From Streptomyces drozdowiczii (GTDB lineage Bacteria > Actinomycetota > Actinomycetes > Streptomycetales > Streptomycetaceae), in contig NZ_CP098740.1 of the NCBI RefSeq assembly GCF_026167665.1, positions 4,650,001-4,714,000 on the forward strand: a DNA stretch of 64,000 nucleotides, in the 5' to 3' direction. Of this stretch, positions 44,973 to 54,158 are shown in pieces (position 1 is the first letter of the stretch; each line of letters opens with the position of its first letter). The notes below the pieces were generated by a model. The model ran no database searches, was not told where the DNA came from, and saw only the letters and a list, made by a program, of their open reading frames with translations. The position numbers were made by a program, and so were the translations under genes.

Positions 44973-45015
44973 CGAAACACCGGGTCAGCCCTTCGGCTTA
45001 GGACCCGGTGTTTCG
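44973..45015 (-). terminator. Terminator of the amino-acid permease gene
   Basis: Perfect 14-bp stem CGAAACACCGGGTC/GACCCGGTGTTTCG, with an additional AGCC/GGCT pairing inside the loop. It separates the permease from the sodF promoter. Confidence 0.85.
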
Positions 45016-45037
45016 TGCGGTTCTACGGGGTTGCGGC

Positions 45038-46450
45038 TCAGACTCCGGCGCGCCGGCGCCGGCGTACGGCCCCGATCGCCGCCAGGGCCACCGTCAGCGC
45101 ACCCGACGCCAGCAGCTGGTCGCGGGTCGAGGGCTGGCGGAGCATCAGCACGAAGATGCCGGCCATGGCGAGCAGCGCCACCACCGTCAGCCCCGGGAAC
45201 AGCCACATCCGCACCACCAGCTTCTCGGGCGCCTCGCGCTCCAGGCGTGCGCGCAGGATCAGCTGGGAGACGGCGATGAAGATCCAGACGACCAGGATCA
45301 CCGCACCGGTCATGTTCAGCAGCCAGGGGAAGACGTCGTCCGGCCGCCAGTAGCTCAGCAGCACGCACAGGAAGCCGAAGACGGACGAGACCAGGACCGC
45401 GGTGCGCGGCACCCCGCCGGAGACCCGGCCCAGCCGCTTCGGGCCCTGGCCGCGCGCCACCAGCGAGCAGGCCATGCGCGAGGCGCCGTAGATGTTGGCG
45501 TTCATCGCGGAGAGCAGGGCGACCAGGATGACGACGTTCATGATCTGCGCCGCCTGCCCGATGCCGAGGTGGTCGAGCGCCGCGTAGAACGGCCCCACCT
45601 CCACCACCTTCGGGTCGTCCCAGGGCACCAGCGTGACGACGACCGCCATCGAGCCCACGTAGAACAGCGCGATCCGCCACATCGCCGTCCGCACGGCCTT
45701 CGCGACCCCGCGCACCGGGTCCTCGGACTCCGCGGCGGCGATGGTGACCGTCTCCAGACCGCCGTACGCGAAGACGGAGGCGAGCAGCCCGATGACCAGG
45801 CCGTCCGGGCCGTTCGGCAGGAAGCCGCCCTCGCCGCTGAGGTTGGCGGTGCCCGGCGCGTCCGTACCCGGCAGCACGCCCAGGACCGCCAGCACGCCGA
45901 GCACCAGGAACAGCGTGATCGCGGTGACCTTGAGCGCGGCGAACCAGAACTCGAACTCGCCGAACTTCGTCACGGAGGCCAGGTTCGTGCCCAGGAACAC
46001 CACCATGAACAGCGCCACCCAGGCCCACTCCGGGGTCCCGGGCAGCCAGCCGGTCACGATCTTGGCCGCGCCGATCCCCTCCAGGCCCACGGCCGTGCAG
46101 AGCAGCACCCAGAACGCCCAGCCCGCCGTGAAACCGGCCCATGGCCCGATCGCCCGCTCGGCGTGCACCGAGAACGAGCCGGACGCCGGATGGGCCGCCG
46201 ACATCTCGCCGAGCATCCGCATCACGAGCATCACCAGCAGCCCCGAGACGGCGTACGCGATGACGATCGAGGGGCCCGCGGCGGCGATGCCCGCGCCGGA
46301 GCCGACGAAGAGCCCGGCGCCGATGACACCGCCCAGGGCGATCATCGAGAGATGGCGCTGCTTCAGGCCGTGCGACAGGGACGGTTCGGGGCCGGTGTCC
46401 GGCGCGGTGGCCGGGGAGCCGGTGGGGGAGGGCGCGGAGGTCCGGGACAT
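45038..46450 (-). CDS. APC-family amino acid permease
   Basis: 470-residue inner membrane transporter with about 12 helices. The N-terminal signature HLSMIALGGVIGAGLFVGSG (about 33-52) is that of the AAT group of amino acid:proton symporters (GabP, AnsP, ProY). Another conserved segment is FAYGGLETVTIAAAESEDP, in helix 6 and the following loop. C-terminal cytoplasmic tail is Arg-rich (RRRRRAGV). The substrate cannot be assigned. Monocistronic. Confidence 0.9.
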   Translation of the reverse strand: MSRTSAPSPTGSPATAPDTGPEPSLSHGLKQRHLSMIALGGVIGAGLFVGSGAGIAAAGPSIVIAYAVSGLLVMLVMRMLGEMSAAHPASGSFSVHAERAIGPWAGFTAGWAFWVLLCTAVGLEGIGAAKIVTGWLPGTPEWAWVALFMVVFLGTNLASVTKFGEFEFWFAALKVTAITLFLVLGVLAVLGVLPGTDAPGTANLSGEGGFLPNGPDGLVIGLLASVFAYGGLETVTIAAAESEDPVRGVAKAVRTAMWRIALFYVGSMAVVVTLVPWDDPKVVEVGPFYAALDHLGIGQAAQIMNVVILVALLSAMNANIYGASRMACSLVARGQGPKRLGRVSGGVPRTAVLVSSVFGFLCVLLSYWRPDDVFPWLLNMTGAVILVVWIFIAVSQLILRARLEREAPEKLVVRMWLFPGLTVVALLAMAGIFVLMLRQPSTRDQLLASGALTVALAAIGAVRRRRRAGV

Positions 46451-46838
46451 GGACGGGCTCTGTTCGGTCGGTGAGACGGGGGACGTCCGACCAGTCTGGA
46501 CATGTGATCCGCTCGCCGGTAACCGCCGTCCGCTATACGGTCACCGGGTCCACACCGGGCGCGCACGCGGCGGCGGACGGTGGGGCACCGTCACGTACCG
46601 CGCTTTTAGAGGGAGTTCACAGTCCCGCTTCCGCGCGCCTTCCCGACCGGTCCCGGACGCATCCCCGCTCACCTCCGTGACAAGCATCACGCTCCGCGAT
46701 GATTGCGCCGCCTTCCTTGTGCGAACCCCACCAACGCCCCGATCACCGCTTTGTGGGCCGCTGACGGTGATCGGGCACGGCCCGGTCCGATAGCGTCACG
46801 GGCAGTCCCTCTCCACCCTCACCTCCGCGGAGTCCCCG
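46451..46838. other. Intergenic region between permease and bioY genes
   Basis: 388 bp holding two divergent promoters. Visible elements are a CRP-like dyad at 46676-46691, an imperfect 9-bp inverted repeat CCGGTAACC/GGTCACCGG at about 46516-46550, and an AT-rich CGCTTTTAGAGGG at about 46600. No coding frame with a ribosome site was found. Confidence 0.4.
46676..46691. promoter_or_regulatory. CRP-like inverted repeat
   Basis: CGTGA-N6-TCACG has the spacing of Crp sites (GTGA-N6-TCAC core). It lies 148 bp before bioY and 226 bp before the divergent permease start. Confidence 0.4.
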
Positions 46839-47432
46839 ATGAGCACTGCTGCCGCCCCCGCCCGCACCGGAGCGGTCCTCGCCGACCTGCTCCCCGCCGC
46901 CCGGCACCGCTACGCCGTGGACACCGCCCTCGTCCTCGGCGGCGCCGCGCTCACCGGCATAGCCGCCCAGATCGCCGTGCCGGTCCCGGGCTCCCCGGTC
47001 CCCGTCACCGGCCAGACCTTCGCGGCCCTCCTCGTCGGCACCGCGCTCGGCGCCCGCCGCGGCTTCCTCTCCCTCGCCGTGTACGCCCTCGTCGGCATGG
47101 CGGGCATGCCGTGGTTCTCGGCCGGCAGCTCCGGCGCGGGCGGCGCCTCCTTCGGCTACGTCCTCGGCATGCTGCTCGCCGCCACCGTCGTCGGCGGCCT
47201 CGCCCGGCGCGGCGGCGACCGCTCGGTGCTGCGCACGGCCGGGACGATGGTCCTCGGATCGGCGATCATCTACGCGGTCGGCGTGCCGTACCTGGCCCTG
47301 TCCACCGGCATGTCGGCGAGCGCGGCCATCGCCGCGGGCCTGACGCCGTTCCTGCTCGGCGACGCGCTGAAGGCGGCGCTGGCCATGGGCGCGCTGCCCG
47401 CCTCCTGGAAGCTCCTGGGCCGCCGGGGCTGA
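46839..47432 (+). CDS. bioY: Biotin transporter BioY
   Basis: 197-residue S-component of an ECF-type biotin importer with six membrane helices. Family motifs: QIAVPVPGSPVPVTGQTFAAL in the first loop, ALGARRGFLSLAVYALVGM, GMPWFSAGSSG, SFGYVLGMLLAA and the C-terminal FLLGDALKAALA. No bioM/bioN is adjacent, so it is either solitary or uses a shared ECF module. It ends in a strong hairpin. Confidence 0.93.
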   Translation: MSTAAAPARTGAVLADLLPAARHRYAVDTALVLGGAALTGIAAQIAVPVPGSPVPVTGQTFAALLVGTALGARRGFLSLAVYALVGMAGMPWFSAGSSGAGGASFGYVLGMLLAATVVGGLARRGGDRSVLRTAGTMVLGSAIIYAVGVPYLALSTGMSASAAIAAGLTPFLLGDALKAALAMGALPASWKLLGRRG

Positions 47433-47447
47433 CCTCGTACGACCGTT

Positions 47448-47487
47448 CGGAGGCCCGCCGACCGCACCGCGGAACGGCGGGCCTCCG
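47448..47487 (+). terminator. Terminator of bioY
   Basis: 13-bp perfect stem CGGAGGCCCGCCG with a 14-base loop, 15 bp past the stop. Confidence 0.8.
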
Positions 47488-47559
47488 CGCGTCTGCCCGG
47501 CACCGGGCACACCACACCCTTCGTCGGCGCCCCCGCCCCGCACATGCCACACTCCTCCC

Positions 47560-48048
<489 letters not shown>

Positions 48049-48056
48049 CCCCGCTC

Positions 48057-48085
48057 CTGTGCCGCCGGTCCGTCCGGCGGCACAG
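48057..48085 (+). terminator. Terminator of rpiB
   Basis: Perfect 12-bp stem CTGTGCCGCCGG/CCGGCGGCACAG with a 5-base loop. Confidence 0.75.
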
Positions 48086-48125
48086 CCATGTCCGGCCCCC
48101 CGCACCACCCAGGAGACCCGCCACC

Positions 48126-48935
48126 GTGCCCGAGGGACACACGATCCACCGCCTCGCCGACGACCACCGCGAGCGCTTCGCCGGCCGGCCGGTGCGGGTG
48201 AGCAGCCCGCAGGGCAAGTTCTCCGACAGCGCCGCCCTGCTCGACGGCCACGTCCTGGACACCGCCGACGCCCACGGCAAGCACCTCTTCCTCGGCTTCG
48301 GCGACACCGGCTGGGTCCACATCCACCTCGGCCTCTTCGGCAAGCTGGGCTTCGGTACGGTGCCGGCCCCGCCGCCCACCGACACCGTCCGGCTGCGCCT
48401 GGTCAACGACGCGCACCACGCGGACCTGCGCGGCCCGACCACCTGCGCCCTGATCACGGACGCCGAGAAGCGCGCGATACACGACCGCCTCGGCCCCGAC
48501 CCGCTGCGCGCCGGCGAGGACGGCGAACGCGCCTGGCAGCGGATCTCCCGCAGCCGGATCACCGTCGCCGCCCTGCTGATGGACCAGAAGGTCATCGCGG
48601 GCGTCGGCAACGTCTACCGCGCCGAGGTGCTGTTCCGGCACGGCATCGACCCGTACCGGGCGGGCAAGGACCTCACCCGGCGCGAATGGGACGCGATCTG
48701 GGCGGACCTGCGGGAGCTGATGCGCGAGGGTGTACGGAACAACCGGATCGACACCGTCCGCCCCGACCACCTGCCCGAGGCGATGGGCCGCCCGCCCCGC
48801 GTCGACGACCACGGCGGCGAGGTCTACGTCTACCGGCGCGCCCGCCAGGGCTGCCACATCTGCGGCACCGAGATCCGCACCGCCGACCTGGCCGCCCGCA
48901 ACCTCTTCTGGTGTCCCGGCTGCCAGTCCGCGTAA
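48126..48935 (+). CDS. Fpg/Nei-family DNA glycosylase/AP lyase
   Basis: 269-residue base-excision repair enzyme. After Met removal the N-terminus is PEGHTIHR, giving the catalytic Pro2 and Glu3 of Nei-like enzymes. A helix-two-turn-helix follows (MDQKVIAGVGNVYRAEVLF), then a C-terminal zinc finger (CHICG...WCPGC). PEGH rather than PELP places it in the actinobacterial Nei2-like branch, acting on oxidised bases. The GTG has AGGAG ten bases upstream. Confidence 0.92.
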   Translation: MPEGHTIHRLADDHRERFAGRPVRVSSPQGKFSDSAALLDGHVLDTADAHGKHLFLGFGDTGWVHIHLGLFGKLGFGTVPAPPPTDTVRLRLVNDAHHADLRGPTTCALITDAEKRAIHDRLGPDPLRAGEDGERAWQRISRSRITVAALLMDQKVIAGVGNVYRAEVLFRHGIDPYRAGKDLTRREWDAIWADLRELMREGVRNNRIDTVRPDHLPEAMGRPPRVDDHGGEVYVYRRARQGCHICGTEIRTADLAARNLFWCPGCQSA

Positions 48936-49022
48936 TCCGCACGGTCTACCCATCAGTACGGCACCGGTCGGGCCGATTTCGAACACATTGTCACGGGGTC
49001 CCCCTGCACCGGAGGCCGTCGG

Positions 49023-50186
49023 GTGGATAAGGTCCCCGCAATGGCCCGACGCGCAGGAGCAGAGACGTACCCGGCCCGATGGCGGAAATCGGCGCACCGG
49101 GTCTACACCTCGCTGCGCCGGTCCGGGGTCGACTACTTCCGCGGCGACGGCTCCGACTGGATCGCCCTGGCCGGCCTCTTCCTCGTCATCCCGGTCATCA
49201 CCTGCCTCACCCTGGTCGACCCGGTCTGGTGCGCGCCCACCATGCTCGTCCTGCCGATCGTCGCGGGGGGCCTGCTGCTGCGCCCCGCCAGCCTCCTCGG
49301 CCTGTACGCGGGGGTCGCCGTGGCCCTCATCGTGGAGTCGATGCGGCTCGGCCCCTACCAGGACGGCCCGGCCGGGGTCACCCCCGGCACCGTGCTCACG
49401 GTCGCCGCCTGCGGGTTCTTCGGGCTGATCCTCGCCCAGTTCCGCGCCCGGGTCGGGGTGCCCTGGCGGCGCGGCGGCACCATGCTCTTCGACCTGCGCG
49501 AACGCATCCGCGTCCAGAGCTCGCTGCCCCGCCTCCCGCAGGGCTGGCACCGCGAGATGGCCCTGCGCCCGGCCGGCGGGCAGTCCTTCTCCGGCGACTT
49601 CGTCGTCGCGGCCCGCACCCACGGCGGCCGCACCCTGGAAGCCGTCCTGACCGACGTCTCCGGCAAGGGCATGGACGCCGGCTCCCGCGCCCTCCTGCTG
49701 TCCGGCGCCTTCGGCGGGCTCCTCGGCTCACTGCCCCCGCACGGCTTCCTGCCCGCCGCCAACGGCTATCTGCTGCGCCAGGACTGGGACGAGGGCTTCG
49801 CCACCTCGATCCACCTGGTCCTCGACCTGGAGACCGGCGACTACGAACTCCTCTCGGCGGGCCACCCGCCGGCCCTCCAGCTCCACGCCGGCAGCGGCCA
49901 GTGGGAGGAGAAGGCGGCGGAGGGCCCGCTGCTCGGGGTGTACGACGGCGCCGAGTTCGACGCGGTCAAGGGCCATCTCGCCCCCGGTGACGTGCTGATG
50001 CTGTTCACCGACGGACTGGTGGAGGCGTCCGACCGGGACATCGCGGAGGGCATCGACCGGCTCACCGGCGAGGCCGACCGCTATGTCAGCACCGGCTTCG
50101 AGGGCGCCGCCTGGCATCTGATCGAGGCGTGCGCCAAGGACGTCAACGACGACCGGGCCCTGCTGCTCCTGTCACGGAAGTCCTGA
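49023..50186 (+). CDS. Membrane-anchored PP2C/SpoIIE-type phosphatase
   Basis: 387-residue protein (start GTG 49023, or ATG 49041). Three or four membrane helices at the N-terminus (WIALAGLFLVIPVITCLTLV, MLVLPIVAGGLLLRPASLLG, GTVLTVAACGFFGLILAQF) are followed by a cytoplasmic SpoIIE phosphatase. The phosphatase has SFSGDFVVAAR, LTDVSGKGMDA, LLSAGHPPALQLH, MLFTDGLVEASDRD and VNDDRALLLLSR. It probably dephosphorylates an anti-sigma-factor antagonist in response to a membrane signal. Its 3' end overlaps the convergent antiporter gene by 15 bp. Confidence 0.9.
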   Translation: MDKVPAMARRAGAETYPARWRKSAHRVYTSLRRSGVDYFRGDGSDWIALAGLFLVIPVITCLTLVDPVWCAPTMLVLPIVAGGLLLRPASLLGLYAGVAVALIVESMRLGPYQDGPAGVTPGTVLTVAACGFFGLILAQFRARVGVPWRRGGTMLFDLRERIRVQSSLPRLPQGWHREMALRPAGGQSFSGDFVVAARTHGGRTLEAVLTDVSGKGMDAGSRALLLSGAFGGLLGSLPPHGFLPAANGYLLRQDWDEGFATSIHLVLDLETGDYELLSAGHPPALQLHAGSGQWEEKAAEGPLLGVYDGAEFDAVKGHLAPGDVLMLFTDGLVEASDRDIAEGIDRLTGEADRYVSTGFEGAAWHLIEACAKDVNDDRALLLLSRKS

Positions 50187-51407
50187 ACCGGCGCCGACCG
50201 GTTCGGGGAGTGCCGGTTCCGGCCTGCCCGGCAGGAAGCGGGCCAGCCAGTGGGAGCGCCCGGCCGCCAGCGGGGCGAGGACCGCGAGGAGCAGCACGTA
50301 GCCCGCGATGAACGGGGAGAGCCGTTCGTCGAGACCGGCGCCCGCCGCCATCGTGGCGAGGATCAGGGCGAACTCGCCGCGCGCCACCAGGGTGGTCGAG
50401 ATGTTCGCGGTGGCCTGCGGGCCGAAGCCGTACACCCGGGCGGCGGCGATCCCGGCGCACACGTTCATCGCGAGGGTGACCGCGACGGCGGCCAGCACCG
50501 GCCAGAGCACGACCGGCAGGTCGCCCGGGTCGATGGAGAGCCCGAAGGCGAAGAAGAAGATCGCGCCGAACGCGTCGCGCAGCGGGTGCACCAGCTTGAG
50601 GATGCGCTCGCCCGACGACGTACTGCCGAGCATCAGCCCGACCATGAAGGCGCCGATCGCGTCCGCGACGCCGAACCACTCCGAGATCCCGGCCACCAGG
50701 ACGGCGGCGCCGAGGAACGAGATCACCAGCAGCTCGTCGTCCTTGGTCCGGATCAGCTTGCCGACGACCCGGGTGCCGAAGCGGGCGGCCAGGGCGAGGA
50801 GCAGCAGGAAGCCGAACGCCTTGCCGCCGTCGGTCACCGCCGCGGCGAGACTGTCGGCGCCGGACAGGATGGGCTGGAGGGCCGCCAGATACAGGGCGAG
50901 GAAGACGTCCTCCACGACGATGATGCCGAGGATGGGCCGGGTCTCCGGATTGCCGATCCGCCCGAGGTCCACCAGCACCTTGGTGACGATGGCCGACGAG
51001 GAGATCCCGAGCACCCCGGCGAGGACCAGCGCCTCCGAGGTGCCCCAGCCGAGCGCGAAGCCGAAGCCGAGCCCGGCGCCGACGTTCAGGGCGAGATAGG
51101 TGCCCCCGGCGACCGCCATCTTGCGGCCGCCCGCCTTGAGGTCGTCCAGATGGAATTCCAGGCCCAGGTAGAAGAGGAGCAGCACCAGGCCGAGCGCGGA
51201 GAGCATCTCCAGGTCGTGCGGGTCGGCGACGAGGACGATGCCGGGGGTGTGCGGGCCGAGCAGGATTCCGGCCAGGATGAACAGGGGGATCGTGGGCAGT
51301 CCGATGCGGCGGCCCGCGCGGGCGAGAACCGCGGCGGCGAGGAAGGCGCCGCCCATGGCGATGAGCGTGTCTGCGTGTCCGATGAGCCCGGCCTTTCGAA
51401 GAGTCAA
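50172..51407 (-). CDS. CPA2-family cation/proton antiporter (KefB-like)
   Basis: 411-residue membrane antiporter, 12 or 13 helices. Family motifs: IPLFILAGILLGPHTPGIV, VLLLFYLGLEFHLDDLK, GISSSAIVTKVLVDLGRI and the unwound-helix Asp in GVADAIGAFMVGLMLGS. The second half contains VARGEFALILATMAA. No C-terminal RCK/TrkA_N domain is fused. The start used is a TTG at 51407 with a poor ribosome site; ATG 51356 is an alternative, so the N-terminus is uncertain. A dyad lies upstream at 51429. Confidence 0.87.
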   Translation of the reverse strand: MTLRKAGLIGHADTLIAMGGAFLAAAVLARAGRRIGLPTIPLFILAGILLGPHTPGIVLVADPHDLEMLSALGLVLLLFYLGLEFHLDDLKAGGRKMAVAGGTYLALNVGAGLGFGFALGWGTSEALVLAGVLGISSSAIVTKVLVDLGRIGNPETRPILGIIVVEDVFLALYLAALQPILSGADSLAAAVTDGGKAFGFLLLLALAARFGTRVVGKLIRTKDDELLVISFLGAAVLVAGISEWFGVADAIGAFMVGLMLGSTSSGERILKLVHPLRDAFGAIFFFAFGLSIDPGDLPVVLWPVLAAVAVTLAMNVCAGIAAARVYGFGPQATANISTTLVARGEFALILATMAAGAGLDERLSPFIAGYVLLLAVLAPLAAGRSHWLARFLPGRPEPALPEPVGAGSGLP

Positions 51408-51428
51408 GAGATCGTCAAGGAATGGTCA

Positions 51429-51444
51429 TCGGTTAGTTTACCGA
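51429..51444. promoter_or_regulatory. Inverted repeat between antiporter and HD-hydrolase genes
   Basis: TCGGT-N6-ACCGA within an AT-richer stretch (GGTTAGTTTACC) between two divergent starts; a possible operator or promoter element. No regulator is assigned. Confidence 0.35.
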
Positions 51445-51502
51445 ACGATTGACGTTGCAACTCTCCGGACCGGTGTACGGGGGTGCGCCTAGAGTCCTTG
51501 CC

Positions 51503-51988
51503 ATGACCGCATCACACGCTCGGCTGACCCTCGCCGAGGTCGAGGCCCTGGCCCGCGAGGCCCACGCCGCCCAGCGGGACAAGGCCGGCCGCCCGTATGT
51601 GGAACACCTCGCGGCCGTCGCGGAGGGCGTACGGAGCAGGGGCGGCAGCGACGAGCAGATCGCCGCGGCCTGGCTGCACGACGCCGTGGAGGACGACGCG
51701 CTGTCGGCCGAGTGGCTGGCCGGGGCCGCGCTGCCGCAGGCGGTCAAGGACATGGTGCTCGCCGTCACCAAGCGGGCGGGGGACGGGCCGGAGGCGTACA
51801 CCCGGCGCATCCTGGCCACCCCCGGCGCCCTGCTGGTCAAGGAGGCGGACCTCGCCCACAACGCCGACCCGGCCCGCCTCGCGGTGCTGCAGCCGGCCAC
51901 CCGTACCCGGCTGACCGCGAAGTATGCGCGGGTACGGGAGCTGCTGGGGCTCACTGCACCGAACACGCCCCCGGAGCGACAGGATTGA
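51503..51988 (+). CDS. HD-domain (RelA/SpoT hydrolase-like) phosphohydrolase
   Basis: 161-residue stand-alone HD protein. First His in YVEHLAAVA, the His-Asp doublet in AWLHDAVEDDAL, and a C-terminal LVKEADLAHNADPARL helix. This resembles small alarmone hydrolases (Mesh1-like) and related guanosine polyphosphate pyrophosphohydrolases, but the substrate is not established. It is divergent from the antiporter gene and ends at a strong hairpin. Confidence 0.8.
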   Translation: MTASHARLTLAEVEALAREAHAAQRDKAGRPYVEHLAAVAEGVRSRGGSDEQIAAAWLHDAVEDDALSAEWLAGAALPQAVKDMVLAVTKRAGDGPEAYTRRILATPGALLVKEADLAHNADPARLAVLQPATRTRLTAKYARVRELLGLTAPNTPPERQD

Positions 51989-52037
51989 GCCAACACCGCC
52001 CGCCGGCGCCGCCCGCCAACACCGCCCGATGACACGA

Positions 52038-52066
52038 CGAAGCCCGGCCACCGGGGCCGGGCTTCG
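52038..52066. terminator. Bidirectional terminator (HD hydrolase / acyltransferase)
   Basis: Perfect 12-bp stem CGAAGCCCGGCC/GGCCGGGCTTCG with a 5-base loop between convergent genes. Confidence 0.85.
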
Positions 52067-52083
52067 TGAAGGGTGCGGAGAGG

Positions 52084-53265
52084 TCAGATCCTGGCGGCGT
52101 CCCGGCGGAACGCCCAGTTCATGTCCGGCTCGGTCACGCAGCGCAGGACGCGCCGCACGGGCGGCGTGCACAGCAGGGTGACGGCGGTGGAGGCGACCAC
52201 GGTCACGATCACCAGGCCCGCCGGGCCGACCAGCCAGTCGTGGTCGTCGAAGATCCCCGCGTAGTCGGCGCCCTTCACCAGGAAGCCGTGCAGCAGGTAG
52301 CCGCAGATGGTGCCGGCGCCGAGCACCGTGAACCACATGTGGCGGCGCGGGACGAGCGCGAGGAACCCGGCCGTCAGCAGCACCGCGCAGCCGAACATCG
52401 CCAGGGTCATCACCGCGCCCGACCACCACGGCGCCCCCATGTCCTGGGCGCTGGAGTCCCGCAGGAACCAGCCGAGCTGCATCCGGGGCGCCGCCCAGTA
52501 CGCGAAGACCAGCGCGCCCGCGAAGAGCGGCAGCGCGAACAGCCGGGCCTCGCGGCGGCGGACCAGCTCGAAGTGCTCGGGCTTCAGCTGGAGTCCGAGC
52601 ACGAAGAACGGCAGGAACTGAAGGACGCGCGGCAGATCGAGGTCGTCCCCGATGCTGGGCGCGAGCGAGGCGAGAACGGCGATCACGAGCGAAACGGCCA
52701 GCGGATGGCGGAGGTTGCGCCAGATCGGGGTGGTGAGCCGCCAGATGAACAGGGCGGCCAGGAACCAGGTCAGGTACCAGGGCTCCAGCAGGCTGACGGC
52801 CGCGTCCGGCTGGTCGTTCGCGTACCGCCGGAACAGCGAGTACGCCGTCTCGAACACCACGTACGGCACGGCGACACCGGTGACGAGCCGCTTCACCTTC
52901 TTGGGGCTCAGGTCGAACGACCGTGAGAAATAGCCCGAGATGAGGATGAACGCGGGCATGTGGAACGTGTAGACCACCATGTACAGCGCCCGCGCGGTCC
53001 GGCTCCCGTCCATGACCGGGACCCAGGAGTGCGCCACCGCGACGAGCACGATGGCGAGGTACTTGGCGTTGTCGAAGAAGGCGTCACGCTGCTTGGCCCC
53101 GCCGCTCGGAGCGGGCCGTTCCGCTGCCGGTGAGGGGGCCTCCCGGGTCGCCGTCGGCGCAGCGTGTCTGGGCTCCGCCTCCTCGGTCGCCGGGGGGAGT
53201 GTGGCCCTCTGCATTGCGTTCGGAGCGTGGAACATCTCAGGCACCCTAGACGTCTCGATTGCCAT
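52084..53265 (-). CDS. Acyltransferase 3 family membrane protein (YcfT/OafA-like)
   Basis: 393-residue membrane acyltransferase with about ten helices. A Pro/Ala-rich cytoplasmic N-terminus of about 60 residues precedes DNAKYLAIVLVAVAHSWVPV, where the conserved His of the family sits. YTFHMPAFILISGYFSRS and LEPWYLTWFLAALFIWR follow, typical of the fucose 4-O-acetylase subgroup. It probably O-acylates a cell-surface glycan or lipid; the acceptor is unknown. Monocistronic with a 415-bp upstream gap. Confidence 0.87.
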   Translation of the reverse strand: MAIETSRVPEMFHAPNAMQRATLPPATEEAEPRHAAPTATREAPSPAAERPAPSGGAKQRDAFFDNAKYLAIVLVAVAHSWVPVMDGSRTARALYMVVYTFHMPAFILISGYFSRSFDLSPKKVKRLVTGVAVPYVVFETAYSLFRRYANDQPDAAVSLLEPWYLTWFLAALFIWRLTTPIWRNLRHPLAVSLVIAVLASLAPSIGDDLDLPRVLQFLPFFVLGLQLKPEHFELVRRREARLFALPLFAGALVFAYWAAPRMQLGWFLRDSSAQDMGAPWWSGAVMTLAMFGCAVLLTAGFLALVPRRHMWFTVLGAGTICGYLLHGFLVKGADYAGIFDDHDWLVGPAGLVIVTVVASTAVTLLCTPPVRRVLRCVTEPDMNWAFRRDAARI

Positions 53266-53680
53266 CCGTAAAACCGCCGTTGAATAGCGCGTCTTCCCTG
53301 CATATCAAATGGCAAACCAACGGAATGTGCCCGTTATGGCCTGTTTAATCCCGATCAAATGGGGCAATCCATCAGGCAGTTGACCGAAGTGAATTACCTC
53401 GCGTTCGGCGTCGAATTCCCCTGTGAATGAAGTGTGTGGATACGGAAACGATCACCGTCGCACATTCCCGGAGATCATGCGGCCCCACCGGTGCGGACCC
53501 GGTCCGCCCGGCCGGGCGCACAGGGGGCGCAAGGGGCGCAGGATGGCGCGATATCGACAGGTCGATACGTCACCCGGCAACACCCCGGCGGGAGTTGGTG
53601 GCACGATGGGGGGCGACGGAGGGTGCAGGGCCGCACATCTCCGGGCCGGCAAGGCGGACCGACCGAGGGTGTGAGCAGTC
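53266..53680. other. Long intergenic region upstream of acyltransferase and small membrane gene
   Basis: 415 bp. The left 170 bp (53281-53450) are markedly AT-richer than the rest of the window (for example CAAATGGCAAACC, GTTTAATCCCGATCAAATGG) and hold a TTGACC hexamer at about 53381, but no convincing -10 partner. The right part is GC-rich and contains a dyad TATCGA-CAGG-TCGATA at 53553-53568. No coding frame with a ribosome site was found. Confidence 0.45.
53553..53568. promoter_or_regulatory. Inverted repeat upstream of small membrane gene
   Basis: TATCGA-N4-TCGATA, perfect 6-bp arms, 113 bp before the GTG of the 64-residue protein; possible operator. Confidence 0.35.
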
Positions 53681-53875
53681 GTGGCCATTTCGCTGTCTGT
53701 GGTGCTTCTGTTGGGGATCGTCCTGGTCGTCATGATCCGGAGCGGTTCCATCAAGGCAGGTCCCGCGATCGTCGCGGCGCTCTTCGGCTTCTTCCTGGCG
53801 CCGACGGGCATGGGACCGTCGATCAACCGGTTCATGCACTCGATCATCGACTCCATAGGCCAGATCAACTTCTGA
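53681..53875 (+). CDS. Small membrane protein, uncharacterised
   Basis: 64 residues from a GTG. Two hydrophobic segments, AISLSVVLLLGIVLVVMIR and AGPAIVAALFGFFLAPTG, flank a short basic SGSIK turn, and an amphipathic tail (INRFMHSIIDSIGQINF) follows. It looks like a conserved small double-spanning membrane protein; no function is known to me. It is a monocistronic gene followed by a perfect hairpin and then tRNA-Gly. Confidence 0.75.
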   Translation: MAISLSVVLLLGIVLVVMIRSGSIKAGPAIVAALFGFFLAPTGMGPSINRFMHSIIDSIGQINF

Positions 53876-53892
53876 GCCGCCCGGACACGACG

Positions 53893-53925
53893 CGAAGGGC
53901 CCGGTCCACTGGACCGGGCCCTTCG
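53893..53925. terminator. Bidirectional terminator (small membrane gene / tRNA-Gly)
   Basis: Perfect 15-bp stem CGAAGGGCCCGGTCC with the 3-base loop ACT, just past the small gene and just downstream of the oppositely oriented tRNA. Confidence 0.85.
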
Positions 53926-53933
53926 GCGGTTGG

Positions 53934-54004
53934 AGCGGGCGACGGGAATCGAACCCGCGTAGCTAGTTTGGAAGACTAGGGCTCTACCATTGAGCTACGC
54001 CCGC
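53934..54004 (-). tRNA. tRNA-Gly (anticodon TCC)
   Basis: 71-nt cloverleaf: acceptor GCGGGCG/CGCCCGC, D arm GCTC-AATGGTA-GAGC, anticodon stem CTAGT/ACTAG with loop CTTCCAA (TCC), T arm GCGGG-TTCGATT-CCCGT, discriminator T. The CCA end is not encoded. Confidence 0.95.
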
Positions 54005-54158
54005 ATGCACGGCGCCGCAGGTCACACGGACCGCGGCACGACAAGCATCGTAGCGGGTCGCGGACGCTGTCCGCACACCCCTTGGCGACCCGCCCCGACG
54101 ACCTGCCGAAAGCGGCCGGTGCGATGTCCCACTGCATGTACCCTACGTGTCGCACCGA

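Noticed and set aside
53423..53979. Overlapping short frames in the gap before the small membrane gene
   Set aside because: No ribosome site, atypical third-position usage, and one runs into the tRNA-Gly gene.
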